From Pseudoflavitalea rhizosphaerae (lineage in GTDB: Bacteria > Bacteroidota > Bacteroidia > Chitinophagales > Chitinophagaceae): a DNA stretch of 64,000 nucleotides. The DNA lies in the NCBI RefSeq assembly GCF_003991355.1, contig NZ_RCSU01000004.1, forward strand, positions 186,001 to 250,000, read 5' to 3'. Shown one piece after another: positions 25,705 through 34,509 of this stretch (position 1 is the first letter of the stretch; the number at the start of each line of letters is the position of its first letter). A program made the translations under genes and the position numbers. The notes under the pieces were generated by a model. The model was not told where the DNA came from, ran no database searches, and saw only the letters and a program-made list of their open reading frames with translations.

Positions 25705-25966
25705 TCAGGGTTTACGGGTATTGACAGCTTCCACAAGCCCATACCTGATGAGTTCCCATCTTTTTTCTTTCAGGCAGATGGGATCGAAGTCATTGTCAGC
25801 TTTATCAAAGTTTACAAGTTGCTGCAAAATTTCTTGGGTATTGCGTGAAAAGGGATGTTGCTGTTCATGCAAAGCCAACAGCTTATTTACGCTGTATGTT
25901 TCCAGGATTTCATCGAGGTCCCAGAAATCCTTTTTCCGGCCTCCACGGTGAATCACATCAATTTTC
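25705..25966 (-). pseudogene. AbiEii-type nucleotidyltransferase toxin, C-terminal fragment
   Basis: Reads MKIDVIHRGGRKKDFWDLDE at the upstream end, then LQQLVNFDKADNDFDP and KRWELIRYGLVEAV. These match the C-terminal third of the AbiEii/AbiGii toxin family (A-MK-D-I-RG-KKDF-D pattern). The catalytic N-terminal part with GS and DxD is absent. At 25964-25966 it meets the start of the next fragment, on the opposite strand, without any spacer. Confidence 0.72.
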
Positions 25967-26232
25967 ATTACGATGTTTATTCCTTGCTGGGTGTTCCGGA
26001 TGTCGTAACATTCATCGGAACGCAGAAATACCTGGATCATAAGGAGAAGCGTTTCCCTGTTGAAGATTTCGATTTGCCGATCAGAGAAAATGAAGCTTTC
26101 CTGTTTAAGGATAAGAATCTTCGTCACGAATTTCAAAAGCGATATGAGAGTACAAAAGCTCTCTATTACAAAGGACAGCCTACGTTTGAAGAGCTCCTGA
26201 AGCGTATCCATCAATACCTCGATATACTATAA
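25964..26232 (+). pseudogene. second AbiEii-type toxin, C-terminal fragment
   Basis: About 89 codons: HYDVYSLLGVPDVVTFIGTQ, then KYLDHKEKRFPVEDFD, NEAFLFKDKNLRHEF, ALYYKGQPTFEELLK and a stop at 26232. The combination of RHYYDVY-like start, NEAFL and ALYYKGQP matches the end of the larger AbiEii subfamily, different from the minus-strand fragment. The N-terminal catalytic domain is missing. In-frame codons extend further left but there they are antisense to the other fragment. Confidence 0.68.
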
Positions 26233-26276
26233 GCCTTGTATAAGCAGATTGTTTTCAGACAGTCATTCATAAGAAA

Positions 26277-27391
26277 CTAATAGACGAATAACTGTGGATC
26301 CTCACCTTTAGAAAACGGATCTGGTAGTTTTCGAATAGCCTCAAACTGATTTTTGGGCCTGTATCTTTTATATACTCCGTTGATGTACTTCGTGGAGCAA
26401 TGGCCTAAGAGCAAAGCAACGGTCGCTGCATCTACATTAGCGTCCTGTAACAATATGCTGAAGCTTAACCGAGCACAGCTCCAGGTTATATGCTTTTCTA
26501 GTCCTGCCTTTTCGCACCAGTCATTTAATACTTTGTTTGCCCATCAGCTGTTGGCAATCTGAAAATTCTGTCGTAAACAGGCTGATTGATGGCTACTAGT
26601 CTATGCTTATCCAGAATCACCTTCGCAATTGGGTGAAGTGTTATATGGTGCTCCACGAAGGTTTTCTGCTGAATTATTGTAATTCGACTGCTTTCATCAT
26701 TTATTTGTTGCCACGTCAGCGATTTTATATCACACCACCTAAGGCCGGTATAACAACAAAATAGAAAAGCTTCTCTCACTTCTTCATTAAAGGCAGGGGC
26801 GTTGATTAATTGGAGGTATTCTTCAGCCTCCAGGTTCTCTTTTCGCCGCTTATTTTTATTTGCTTTAGCGAGAATATCAGAGGTAGGATTGACCTTGAAA
26901 TATCCTGCGTGCGTGGCTGCTTTTATCACTTTTTTGAATCGGGCAAAATAGTTGGCGGGAGTTTCTCCATTAAGGTGATCTAATAAATATTTCCTGAAAC
27001 TCCTTGATAAGTCGGGTGTAACATCAATGGGAGAGAGGAATTTCTTTTTTAAAAATGCACTGAAATAATTAAAACTGCCTTCTAAATGACGGTTACCGAA
27101 CTGCCTGTTTTCTGATAAGTAAGATTTATAGAAATCCAAAAAGTTGGGCTCTAGTCTGTACGCAGGCATGCAACCTGTACCTATTGCATGGGCGTCCAGG
27201 GTCATCTGTGCTTTCTTAATCTCTAAGAAGTGAAGTGCTTCCTTGTTATGGCGACGCTGAATAACATTAATGGGATTTGCATAGGTAAATATTCCGGTAG
27301 CCACTCGTTGACCGATCATCTTACCCCATTCGAGGGTGTAGTAAATCTTCTGTTTATTGCGCATAAGGCGCGACGTTATCTTGACTTTCAT
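26277..27391 (-). pseudogene. tyrosine recombinase (integrase), frameshifted
   Basis: The first frame (27391-26525) has the N-terminal arm and SAM-like domain of Bacteroidota integrases and the catalytic Arg region (YTGLRWCDIKSLTW). It stops after DGQTKY. The continuation is in another frame (about 26530-26277): NKVLNDWCEKAGLEKHITW, ARLSFSILLQDANVDA, LLLGHCSTKYINGVYKRY, so a small indel near 26528 breaks the gene. In the H-x-x-R box the usual histidines appear as Ser and Leu, so it may have been decaying for some time. It lies just beyond the 3' end of tRNA-Leu, a typical integration site. Confidence 0.85.
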
Positions 27392-27500
27392 TTTTTAAAA
27401 ATGTGAGCCAAGTGTGTGCCAGTTGTGTGCTGAATTATGAAGGAAATAAAAATATGGAAGCCATTAATAATGAAAAAGATACAAATAGAGAGAAAAGCAA

Positions 27501-27532
27501 AAACGCTGATAATTCATTGATTATCAGCGTTT
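27501..27532 (-). terminator. terminator of tRNA-Leu
   Basis: A 13-bp perfect stem (AAACGCTGATAAT, 27501-27513, with 27520-27532) and a 6-nt loop. On the minus strand it is followed by a T-rich tract (CGTTTTTGCTTTTCT). Confidence 0.85.
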
Positions 27533-27539
27533 TATAAAG

Positions 27540-27623
27540 TGCCCAGGACTGGATTCGAACCAGCACACCCTTGCGAGCGCTGCGACCTGAACACAGTGCG
27601 TCTACCAATTTCGCCACCTGGGC
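27540..27623 (-). tRNA. tRNA-Leu (CAG)
   Basis: 84 nt with a 7-bp acceptor stem (GCCCAGG with CCTGGGC), discriminator A, D-loop AATTGGTAGAC, anticodon stem CTGTG/CGCAG with loop TTCAGGT giving anticodon CAG, a long class II variable arm, and T-loop GGTTCGAATCC. CCA is not encoded. Reads CUG codons. Confidence 0.95.
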
Positions 27624-27719
27624 AGGTGTTAAACCGTTGATTCAAAGTTACTTGAACGTTCCGGTAATCGTGTTCGGGGTTGCAAATATAAAACTTAAAT
27701 TCATCCTGCCAAAAATATG

Positions 27720-28652
27720 TCAGGTTTTTTGTTGCGCCGTCTTCCAGCCAATTAGCAAAACTCCCGCTACCACTAACATTGTGCCCACGATCTGCTCGAA
27801 AAAAATTTCTTCTCCCAGTATCCAATATGCCTGTAAAATGGTGGACACAGGTCCAATACCGGAAATGATCGCCACATTGTTCGAACCGATCCGTTTCATC
27901 CCAAGTGAGATCAGGAAGCTCGGGATCACAGTTGCGAAAATTGCCAGCATCAATCCATAGATCCACGCGTTACCTGCTGCATTGCGCAGCATTTCAAAAT
28001 TCCCTGCAAACAAAAAATGTAAAAAGATACCGGCTGTTGCAGCCAGCATCGCATAAGCAGTGAACCTGCCCGCTCCAACAGATGGAATGATATGACCACT
28101 ACCTGCGATATAAATTGAATAAGTGATAGCGCAGAGGAAAATCAGGAAACAGCCCCAGTAGAAGTTTGGATTGCTTGTATCCAGCTGTAATTCGCCTGCA
28201 AAGGCAAGGCCAATGCCGAGATAAGTCAGCAGCAGGGCAATCCACTGCAGCCGGTTGATCTTCTGTTTGAAATAATAACCATTGATCAGCACCGCAAATG
28301 TAGGGTAGAGGAAGAGGATCAATCTTTCAAGTCCGGCAGACACATACTGCAGTCCCATGAAATCGAAAAGGCTGCTCAGGTAATAACCAAAGACGCCTAA
28401 AACCACTACCCAGGTCCATTGACTCCGGGTAAGTGGTTTATTCTCTTGTTTCTTTGCGGCCACAATAGCGGCCACACTATAAAAAGGGAGGGAAAATATC
28501 ATTCTCAATGTGAGCAATGTGAGCGCATTGACGGCTGTATGCGCAAAGGCCACTTTGATGATGATGGCCTTGGTGGAAAATAACACGGCTCCCAGGAAAG
28601 TGATTACAAAACCTGCCAGTGTGATCCGGTTATTTTTTTTCAATTGCTCCAT
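27720..28652 (-). CDS. EamA/DMT-family transporter
   Basis: 310 residues with ten membrane helices in two EamA repeats (about 12-145 and 160-300). GPVSTILQAYWILGEEIFF in the second half is the typical EamA motif. Inner-membrane carrier that exports or takes up a small metabolite; substrate not predictable. Separated by 31 bp from dapD, which is in the same orientation and probably co-transcribed. Confidence 0.88.
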   Translation of the reverse strand: MEQLKKNNRITLAGFVITFLGAVLFSTKAIIIKVAFAHTAVNALTLLTLRMIFSLPFYSVAAIVAAKKQENKPLTRSQWTWVVVLGVFGYYLSSLFDFMGLQYVSAGLERLILFLYPTFAVLINGYYFKQKINRLQWIALLLTYLGIGLAFAGELQLDTSNPNFYWGCFLIFLCAITYSIYIAGSGHIIPSVGAGRFTAYAMLAATAGIFLHFLFAGNFEMLRNAAGNAWIYGLMLAIFATVIPSFLISLGMKRIGSNNVAIISGIGPVSTILQAYWILGEEIFFEQIVGTMLVVAGVLLIGWKTAQQKT

Positions 28653-28683
28653 CCATGTATAACCCTGTGGGTCACCTGCTGCA

Positions 28684-29496
28684 TTACACTGATACGTTGA
28701 AATCGCGCAGTGCGTCGTTCAGGCTTGTTTTGAGATCTGTGCTGGGCTTGCGTTGACCGATGATCAGTGCGCAGCTTACGCCGTACTCACCTGCCGGGAA
28801 TTTCTTTGTATAATTACCGGGGATCACCACGCTGCGTTCAGGAACATAGCCTTTCATTTCAACTGGCTCTGATCCGCTCACATCGATGATCCTGGTGCTT
28901 TGTGTGAGCACTACATTGGCTCCGAGTACGGCTTCTTTTCCAACACGTACTCCCTCTACCACAATACAACGACTGCCGATGAATGCGCCATCTTCCACAA
29001 TCACAGGAGAAGCCTGCAATGGTTCCAGCACTCCTCCGATACCAACGCCGCCGCTCAGGTGAACGCCTTTACCGATCTGTGCGCAGCTGCCCACAGTTGC
29101 CCAGGTGTCTACCATCGTTCCTTCATCTACGTATGCGCCGATATTCACATAGGAAGGCATCAGCACCACGTTCTTGGCCAGGTAAGCGCCATAGCGGGCC
29201 ACGGCATGCGGAACGGCCCTTACACCGAGGTCCTTATAATTTTTCTTCAAGGTCATTTTATCGTAGAACTCGAATGGTTCCAGACTGTAGGTCTGCATGG
29301 TCTGTGTGGCGAAATACAGCAGGATGGCTTGCTTAACCCATTCGTTCACTACCCAGTTATCGCCTTCTGGTGAAGCTACGCGCAGCCTTCCTTTATCAAC
29401 TTCCTCAATCACTGCCCTTACTGCATCTGTATATTTGTTTTCTTTTACAAGTTCCCTGTTGTTCCAGGCTTCAGCTATCAGTTGTTGAAGTTCCAT
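28684..29496 (-). CDS. dapD: tetrahydrodipicolinate N-succinyltransferase
   Basis: 270 residues from the ATG at 29496 (MELQQLIAEAW); an upstream start would add nine residues across the promoter. Left-handed beta-helix of hexapeptide repeats, with VNIGAYVDEGTMVDTWATVGS and GVHLSGGVGIGGVLEP (catalytic Glu/Asp and cofactor sites), length as in other DapD. Catalyses the succinyl-CoA dependent step of lysine/meso-diaminopimelate synthesis. Upstream on the minus strand is TAAGTTTG (29513-29520), a perfect -7 element. Confidence 0.95.
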   Translation of the reverse strand: MELQQLIAEAWNNRELVKENKYTDAVRAVIEEVDKGRLRVASPEGDNWVVNEWVKQAILLYFATQTMQTYSLEPFEFYDKMTLKKNYKDLGVRAVPHAVARYGAYLAKNVVLMPSYVNIGAYVDEGTMVDTWATVGSCAQIGKGVHLSGGVGIGGVLEPLQASPVIVEDGAFIGSRCIVVEGVRVGKEAVLGANVVLTQSTRIIDVSGSEPVEMKGYVPERSVVIPGNYTKKFPAGEYGVSCALIIGQRKPSTDLKTSLNDALRDFNVSV

Positions 29497-29571
29497 GCGA
29501 GATATTTTTTGCAAACTTAACAATTGAGCGCCAATAAAACGTGGGGAAATAAGCCCGGAATAGTACCACCT

Positions 29572-29602
29572 TTTGAAGCTTGTTTCCGATAGATTACATT
29601 TG
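29572..29602 (+). promoter_or_regulatory. Bacteroidota-type promoter of the YrdC gene
   Basis: TTTG (29572-29575), a 19-bp spacer and TACATTTG (29595-29602): an exact TTTG-N19-TAnnTTTG. The ATG at 29607 is only 4 bp further, so the transcript should be nearly leaderless. Confidence 0.8.
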
Positions 29603-29606
29603 CAGC

Positions 29607-30173
29607 ATGGAATTCAACCACGATGTGGAAAGATCCCTGGAAGTGCTGGACCAGGGCGGCCTGCTGCTGTACCCAACGGATACTGTGTGGGGGATTGGTT
29701 GTGACGCTACCAATGCAGAGGCTGTAAAGAAGATCTATGACCTGAAGCAGAGGGCTGCTTCCAAAAGCATGATCGTGCTCCTGGCGGATGATCGGGATAT
29801 CCTGCAATATGTGGCCGGTATCGATCTGGCCGTATTCGATTTTCTCGACAGGGTCAGCAAGCCAACAACGGTGATCTATAATGGGGCCATAGGCCTGGCC
29901 GATAACCTGGTGAACGAAGATGGTTCCATTGCCATCAGGATCGTGAAGGAAGATTTTTGCCGCCACCTGCTCAAGCGGTTCAGGAAACCCATCGTCAGCA
30001 CTTCAGCTAATCTCAGCGGAGAGCCCACGCCACGCAATTATGCAGAGATACCGGTGCATATCAGGAATGCAGTCGATTACGTGGTGGAGTACCGGCAGAA
30101 CGATCATTCCATTGCCGCCCCTTCCGCCGTTGTGCGATGGGAGAATGGCGAAGTTACCGTAATCAGACCCTGA
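29607..30173 (+). CDS. YrdC/Sua5-domain protein (threonylcarbamoyl-AMP synthase)
   Basis: 188 residues from the ATG at 29607. YrdC domain throughout: LLYPTDTVWGIGCDATN, KIYDLKQRAASKSMIVL, IVSTSANLSGEPTP. No C-terminal Sua5 domain, so it is the short TsaC/YciO form. Makes the threonylcarbamoyl-adenylate used for t6A37 in tRNAs reading ANN codons, if it is TsaC rather than YciO. Precedes the GT9 gene by 16 bp. Confidence 0.88.
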   Translation: MEFNHDVERSLEVLDQGGLLLYPTDTVWGIGCDATNAEAVKKIYDLKQRAASKSMIVLLADDRDILQYVAGIDLAVFDFLDRVSKPTTVIYNGAIGLADNLVNEDGSIAIRIVKEDFCRHLLKRFRKPIVSTSANLSGEPTPRNYAEIPVHIRNAVDYVVEYRQNDHSIAAPSAVVRWENGEVTVIRP

Positions 30174-30189
30174 TCTATATTCAATATCT

Positions 30190-31197
30190 ATGGCAAAAGA
30201 AAAGATCCTTGTTATTCAAACTGCTTTTATCGGCGATGTGGTGCTGGCCACCGGCATCCTGGAAAAGTTGCACCGGCATTATCCTTCGGCTGATATCGAT
30301 ATGATGGTGAGAAAAGGGAATGAAGGATTGCTGAAAGATCATCCCTTCCTGCATGAAGTGATAACATGGAATAAGAAAGATGGAAAAATGAAAAATCTTT
30401 TTCAGCTCCTGAAAAAGATCCGCGCCACCAGGTATGATATGGTCTTCAATGTGCAGCGCTTTGCGGCCACCGGGGTCCTCACTGCTTTCTCCGGCGCCAA
30501 ATATTCTGTTGGGTACGATAAGAATCCGCTCAGCCGCTTCTTCACCAAACGTGTGAAGCATGTGATTGCGAGCGATGGCGTTACCAAACACGAGATCGAG
30601 CGATGCAATGAACTGATCAAAGACATCACAGGCGATGATACGCCGGAAAAACCGCGTCTCTATCCCTCAGGCACAGACGAAGAGATTGTGGCGCATTATA
30701 AAGGGAGTCCTTATATCACTATTTCTCCTGCATCGGTTTGGTTCACCAAGCAATACCCTGCTGAGCAATGGGCCAGTTTCGTGAACAAGGTTTCCCGGTA
30801 CTACACTATTTTCCTGCTCGGGGGACCTGGTGATAAAACACTGGCGGAAAAGATCCGTACCAATGTGCATCATCCGGGTGTGGTGAATCTCTGCGGCAGG
30901 CTGAGCTTCCTGCAATCTGCTGCATTGATGCGGGATGCCGTGATGAATTATGTGAACGATTCTGCACCCATGCATTTCGCTTCTGCCGTGAATGCACCGG
31001 TGACAGCTGTTTACTGTTCTACATTGCCTTCCTTCGGATTCGGGCCATTGTCTGATAAACAGTTCATCGCGGAAGTGATGGAGCCACTGCCCTGCAGGCC
31101 ATGCGGCCTCCATGGAAAGAAAGCCTGTCCGCTCGGTCATTTCAAATGCGCCAAAAATATACAGGATGATCAACTGCTCAACAGTTTAAGGGCCTAG
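30190..31197 (+). CDS. glycosyltransferase family 9 (heptosyltransferase-like)
   Basis: 335 residues. N-terminal ILVIQTAFIGDVVLATGILEK and C-terminal GPGDKTLAEKI, CGRLSFLQSAALMRDA, NDSAPMHFASAV are the GT9 pattern. Transfers a sugar, by family a heptose, to lipopolysaccharide core or a similar envelope glycan, in the cytoplasm at the inner membrane. Cysteines near the end (CRPCGLHGKKACPLGHFKCA) may bind a metal. Confidence 0.92.
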   Translation: MAKEKILVIQTAFIGDVVLATGILEKLHRHYPSADIDMMVRKGNEGLLKDHPFLHEVITWNKKDGKMKNLFQLLKKIRATRYDMVFNVQRFAATGVLTAFSGAKYSVGYDKNPLSRFFTKRVKHVIASDGVTKHEIERCNELIKDITGDDTPEKPRLYPSGTDEEIVAHYKGSPYITISPASVWFTKQYPAEQWASFVNKVSRYYTIFLLGGPGDKTLAEKIRTNVHHPGVVNLCGRLSFLQSAALMRDAVMNYVNDSAPMHFASAVNAPVTAVYCSTLPSFGFGPLSDKQFIAEVMEPLPCRPCGLHGKKACPLGHFKCAKNIQDDQLLNSLRA

Positions 31198-31246
31198 CCA
31201 CAGGCTTCCCCGCTTATGCTACACTTGTTTTACATTTGCACTGCTT

Positions 31247-32662
31247 ATGGATATTCAATGCTCGGAAAAGGAATTGTTCGTTTTTAATAAGATCGCGCAT
31301 GCAGCTACTGAACTGGGGGTTCCCTGTTATGTGATCGGAGGTTTTGTGCGCGATAAGATCCTCGGAAGGAAAACGAAAGACGCAGACATCGTTTGCGTGG
31401 GAGATGGCATTGCCCTGGCACATAAAGTGGCAGAGCGGTTTCAACCCAAACCTTCCGTGGCATTCTTCAAAACATTTGGCACAGCACAGATTAAAGTGGA
31501 CGACTGGGAGATCGAATTCGTGGGCGCCAGAAAAGAAAGCTATCGTTACCATAGCCGCAATCCGGAAGTGGAGCCCGGCACTTTGAAAGACGACCAGGAC
31601 CGCCGGGATTTTACCATCAATGCACTTGCCATCAGCCTAAATGAAGAGGATTTCGGGAAGCTCATCGATCCATTCAATGGAATTACTGATCTCGAAAATA
31701 AGCTCATCCGCACACCACTGGACCCATCACAAACTTTCAGTGATGATCCCCTGCGCATGATGCGCGCCATCCGGTTTGCCAGCCAGCTGGATTTTACCAT
31801 TCATCCGCCGGTGTTCCAGAGTATCAAAGACAATATGGAGCGTATCCGCATCGTATCGCAGGAACGCATCACCGATGAATTCAATAAGATACTTTGCAGC
31901 AGCAAACCCAGCATCGGTCTTGATCTACTCTATCAAAGCGGATTGCTGCATATCATCTTCCCGCAACTCGTGGACCTGGCAGGAGCGGAGTATGTGGATG
32001 GATACGGACATAAGGACAATTTCTACCACACCCTGCAGGTGGTTGATAATATCTCGCGCCATACCAATGATCTCTGGTTACGCTGGGCAGCTTTATTGCA
32101 TGATATAGCAAAGCCGGCCACCAAGAAATTTGAGCAGGGGCATGGCTGGACCTTCCATGGCCATGAAGTGGTGGGAGGAAGGATGGTGCCGAAGATCTTT
32201 GCCAAACTGAAACTACCTCAAAATGAAAAGATGCGTCTCGTGCGCAAGCTGGTGGAACTGCATCTCAGGCCTATCTCTCTTACAAAGGAGAATATAACGG
32301 ACTCGGCTATTCGCAGATTGCTGTTCGATGCTGGCGAAGATGTGGAGAGCCTCATGTTGCTTTGTGAAGCGGATATTACATCGAAGAACAGGCAGAAAGT
32401 GAAACGCTTTCTCGAAAACTTCGAGATGGTGCGTGAGAGAATGAAAGAAGTGGAAGAAAAAGATAAGATCCGTAACTGGCAACCACCCATCACGGGCGAA
32501 ATGATCATGGAAGTTTTCAAGCTACCACCATCCAAACCAGTTGGAGATCTGAAGAATGCCATCAGGGAAGCTATTCTGGACGGTGAAATAGAAAATAATT
32601 ATGATGCTGCTTACCGCTTCATGATGGAAAAAGCCGCCGAAATGGGACTTCTGAAAAGTTAG
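31247..32662 (+). CDS. cca: CCA tRNA nucleotidyltransferase with HD domain
   Basis: 471 residues. Class II nucleotidyltransferase head with VIGGFVRDKILGRKTKDADIV (GG and DxD), RRDFTINALAIS, a neck with MMRAIRFASQLDF and a C-terminal HD phosphohydrolase domain (LLHDIAKP, HEVVGGRM). Adds or repairs the 3' CCA of tRNAs, which is needed here because tRNA-Leu at 27.5 kb has no encoded CCA. TACATTTG at 31231-31238 is a -7 element close to the ATG. Confidence 0.93.
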   Translation: MDIQCSEKELFVFNKIAHAATELGVPCYVIGGFVRDKILGRKTKDADIVCVGDGIALAHKVAERFQPKPSVAFFKTFGTAQIKVDDWEIEFVGARKESYRYHSRNPEVEPGTLKDDQDRRDFTINALAISLNEEDFGKLIDPFNGITDLENKLIRTPLDPSQTFSDDPLRMMRAIRFASQLDFTIHPPVFQSIKDNMERIRIVSQERITDEFNKILCSSKPSIGLDLLYQSGLLHIIFPQLVDLAGAEYVDGYGHKDNFYHTLQVVDNISRHTNDLWLRWAALLHDIAKPATKKFEQGHGWTFHGHEVVGGRMVPKIFAKLKLPQNEKMRLVRKLVELHLRPISLTKENITDSAIRRLLFDAGEDVESLMLLCEADITSKNRQKVKRFLENFEMVRERMKEVEEKDKIRNWQPPITGEMIMEVFKLPPSKPVGDLKNAIREAILDGEIENNYDAAYRFMMEKAAEMGLLKS

Positions 32663-32707
32663 AATATTGTCTTATTTTTGAAACGAACGATCATTATATT
32701 CGTAATT

Positions 32708-33274
32708 ATGGCTGTACTTAAATTCAGGGTTTATTTAGAAGAAGACGATAGCATCTACCGGGATGTTGCGATCAAGCATACGCAATCATTTTTTCAATTG
32801 CACCAGGTGATTCTTAAATCGTATGAATTCGATAGTAAACACCAGGCAACTTTTTACAGGAGTAATGATAACTGGCAGCGCGGCCGAGAGATTACGCTGG
32901 ACAAATACGATAAAAAGTATGAAGCTCCTCCGTTGCTCATGCAGGAAACGCTGATCGGGTCTGAGATCAAGAACCCGAGCCAGAAGTTCATCTACATCTA
33001 CGACTTTGTAAAGAACTGGAGCTTCCTGATTGAGCTGATCGGTGTAACCAAGGAGGAAAATTCCAGGCTTGAATATCCTGCTGTGATCAGAACAGAAGGC
33101 ATTGCGCCCTCTCAGAATGGAACAAAAGGACTGATGGGGCAGGATAAACTCTCCGAAGTGGAAGAGAAATATGATCTCCTCAGCGGAACTTCAGGATTTG
33201 GAGAAAAAGACCAGGATGGGGAAGATATGGCTTCCGATGAAAGCGGTGAAGCCAGTGGTGAGGAAGAGCAATAA
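32708..33274 (+). CDS. pRiA4b ORF-3-like (TnpR-passenger type) protein
   Basis: 188 residues from the ATG at 32708. The domain (about 1-135) shows YRDVAIKHTQSFFQLHQVI, FDSKHQATFYRSN and FIYIYDFVKNWSFLIELIG, matching the plasmid pRiA4b ORF-3 / IS1096 passenger family. The last 50 residues are strongly acidic and disordered (DQDGEDMASDESGEASGEEE). Function unknown; between cca and miaA, likely co-transcribed. Confidence 0.85.
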   Translation: MAVLKFRVYLEEDDSIYRDVAIKHTQSFFQLHQVILKSYEFDSKHQATFYRSNDNWQRGREITLDKYDKKYEAPPLLMQETLIGSEIKNPSQKFIYIYDFVKNWSFLIELIGVTKEENSRLEYPAVIRTEGIAPSQNGTKGLMGQDKLSEVEEKYDLLSGTSGFGEKDQDGEDMASDESGEASGEEEQ

Positions 33275-33276
33275 TC

Positions 33277-34188
33277 ATGGCCAATAAATCTGTCGTCATT
33301 ATCGGTGGGCCCACTGCCTCCGGCAAAACGGCGCTCGCTATCCGGCTGGCGCAATATTTCAATACAAATATCATATCTGCGGATTCCCGGCAATGTTACC
33401 GGGAAATGACCATTGGGGTGGCAAAACCTTCTGAAGAGGAATTGCAACTGGTGAAACATTATTTCATCAATTCACATTCCATTCATCAGAATGTTACTGC
33501 TGCATCTTTTGAACAATACGCCCTGGAAGCTGCAAAGGAAATTTTCAGTCAAAAGGATATTGCCATCATGGTAGGAGGCACCGGCCTCTACATCAAAGTT
33601 TTTTGCGAAGGACTGGATGATATTCCTGCTATCGATCCCGCAGTCCGCGAGCAGATCAATGCAGACTATGCGCAGCATGGCCTTGCCTGGCTGCAGCAGC
33701 AGGTTGCTGAACTTGATCCCATCTATTACAGTAACGGGGAGATCCTCAATCCCCAGCGCCTGATCCGCGCACTTGAAGTGAAACTGCATACAGGTCGCTC
33801 CATCCGCGAATTCCAGCATAAGAAGAATATTGCCAGGGATTTCAATATCATCAAACTGGCCCTCGAATTACCCAGGGAAATCCTTCACCAGCGCATCCAT
33901 TTCCGGGTAGACCAGATGATGGAACAGGGGCTGCTGGCTGAAGTTCAATCACTTCATCCTTTTAAAGATCTCAATGCCCTGCGAACAGTTGGATACACAG
34001 AACTTTTTGATTATATCGAAGGTAACTGTACCCTTGAAAATGCAGTGGAAGCCATCAAAAGCAACACAAGGTATTATGCCAAAAGGCAGATGACCTGGTT
34101 CAAAAAAGATAAGGCCTTCCATTGGTTTTCGTCTGGCCAGGAAGAAGAGATTCTGAAATGCTGCATGGAGAAGCTAAATAAAATGTGA
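33277..34188 (+). CDS. miaA: tRNA dimethylallyltransferase
   Basis: 303 residues. P-loop GGPTASGKTALA (9-20), SADSRQCYREMTIGVAKP, MVGGTGLYIKVFCEG and AIKSNTRYYAKRQMTWFKK are typical MiaA. Prenylates A37 of tRNAs reading UNN codons using dimethylallyl diphosphate. Starts 2 bp after the previous stop. Confidence 0.95.
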   Translation: MANKSVVIIGGPTASGKTALAIRLAQYFNTNIISADSRQCYREMTIGVAKPSEEELQLVKHYFINSHSIHQNVTAASFEQYALEAAKEIFSQKDIAIMVGGTGLYIKVFCEGLDDIPAIDPAVREQINADYAQHGLAWLQQQVAELDPIYYSNGEILNPQRLIRALEVKLHTGRSIREFQHKKNIARDFNIIKLALELPREILHQRIHFRVDQMMEQGLLAEVQSLHPFKDLNALRTVGYTELFDYIEGNCTLENAVEAIKSNTRYYAKRQMTWFKKDKAFHWFSSGQEEEILKCCMEKLNKM

Positions 34189-34360
34189 AAAAAATATTCA
34201 GGGGTTATTTCTTACCGGGAAAATGATTTTTTACCTTGTAACCCGGAATGTAATCTGCTGTATTGAAATGCGTTTTGAAGCTTATCAGAAGTTATTACAA
34301 AAAATTGCAATAAAAAGTTAAATGCTGAAATATTTTAATGTTTTAGCCGAACTTTGTACT

Positions 34361-34486
34361 ACGCAAGTCTCAGGTAATTTCAGTTATCCGAATTCACGAA
34401 ATTATCGCGTTACGAGACAAAAGTGAAGGGTTAAGGTTTTAGTAAACCTTACAAATCAAAAAGCCCCCTTGCCATAGGGGGCTTTT
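34361..34486 (+). ncRNA. candidate structured small RNA downstream of miaA
   Basis: Three consecutive hairpins: GTCTC+GGTAATTTC (34367-34381) pairs with GAAATTATC and GAGAC (34398-34418); TAAGGTTT-tagt-AAACCTTA (34432-34451); and the strong stem with T-tract that ends it (34459-34486). GAACTTTG at 34349-34356 is one base from the -7 consensus. There is no open frame. TGTACTACGC occurs on both sides (34355-34364 and 34495-34504). No homologue is known to me. Confidence 0.5.
34459..34486 (+). terminator. strong bidirectional-type terminator
   Basis: AAAAGCCCCCT (34459-34469), loop TGCCAT, AGGGGGCTTTT (34476-34486): an 11-bp stem ending in a T-tract. It also stands between convergent miaA and the OmpP1-like gene, whose 3' end is at 34510. 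Confidence 0.9.
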
Positions 34487-34509
34487 GATATTAATGTACT
34501 ACGCGAACT

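Noticed and set aside
27540-27623. A second attachment site matching the tRNA 3' end near 25 kb
   Set aside because: I read the region for a copy of GGTTCGAATCCAGTCC and saw none; a proper search may still find a diverged one.
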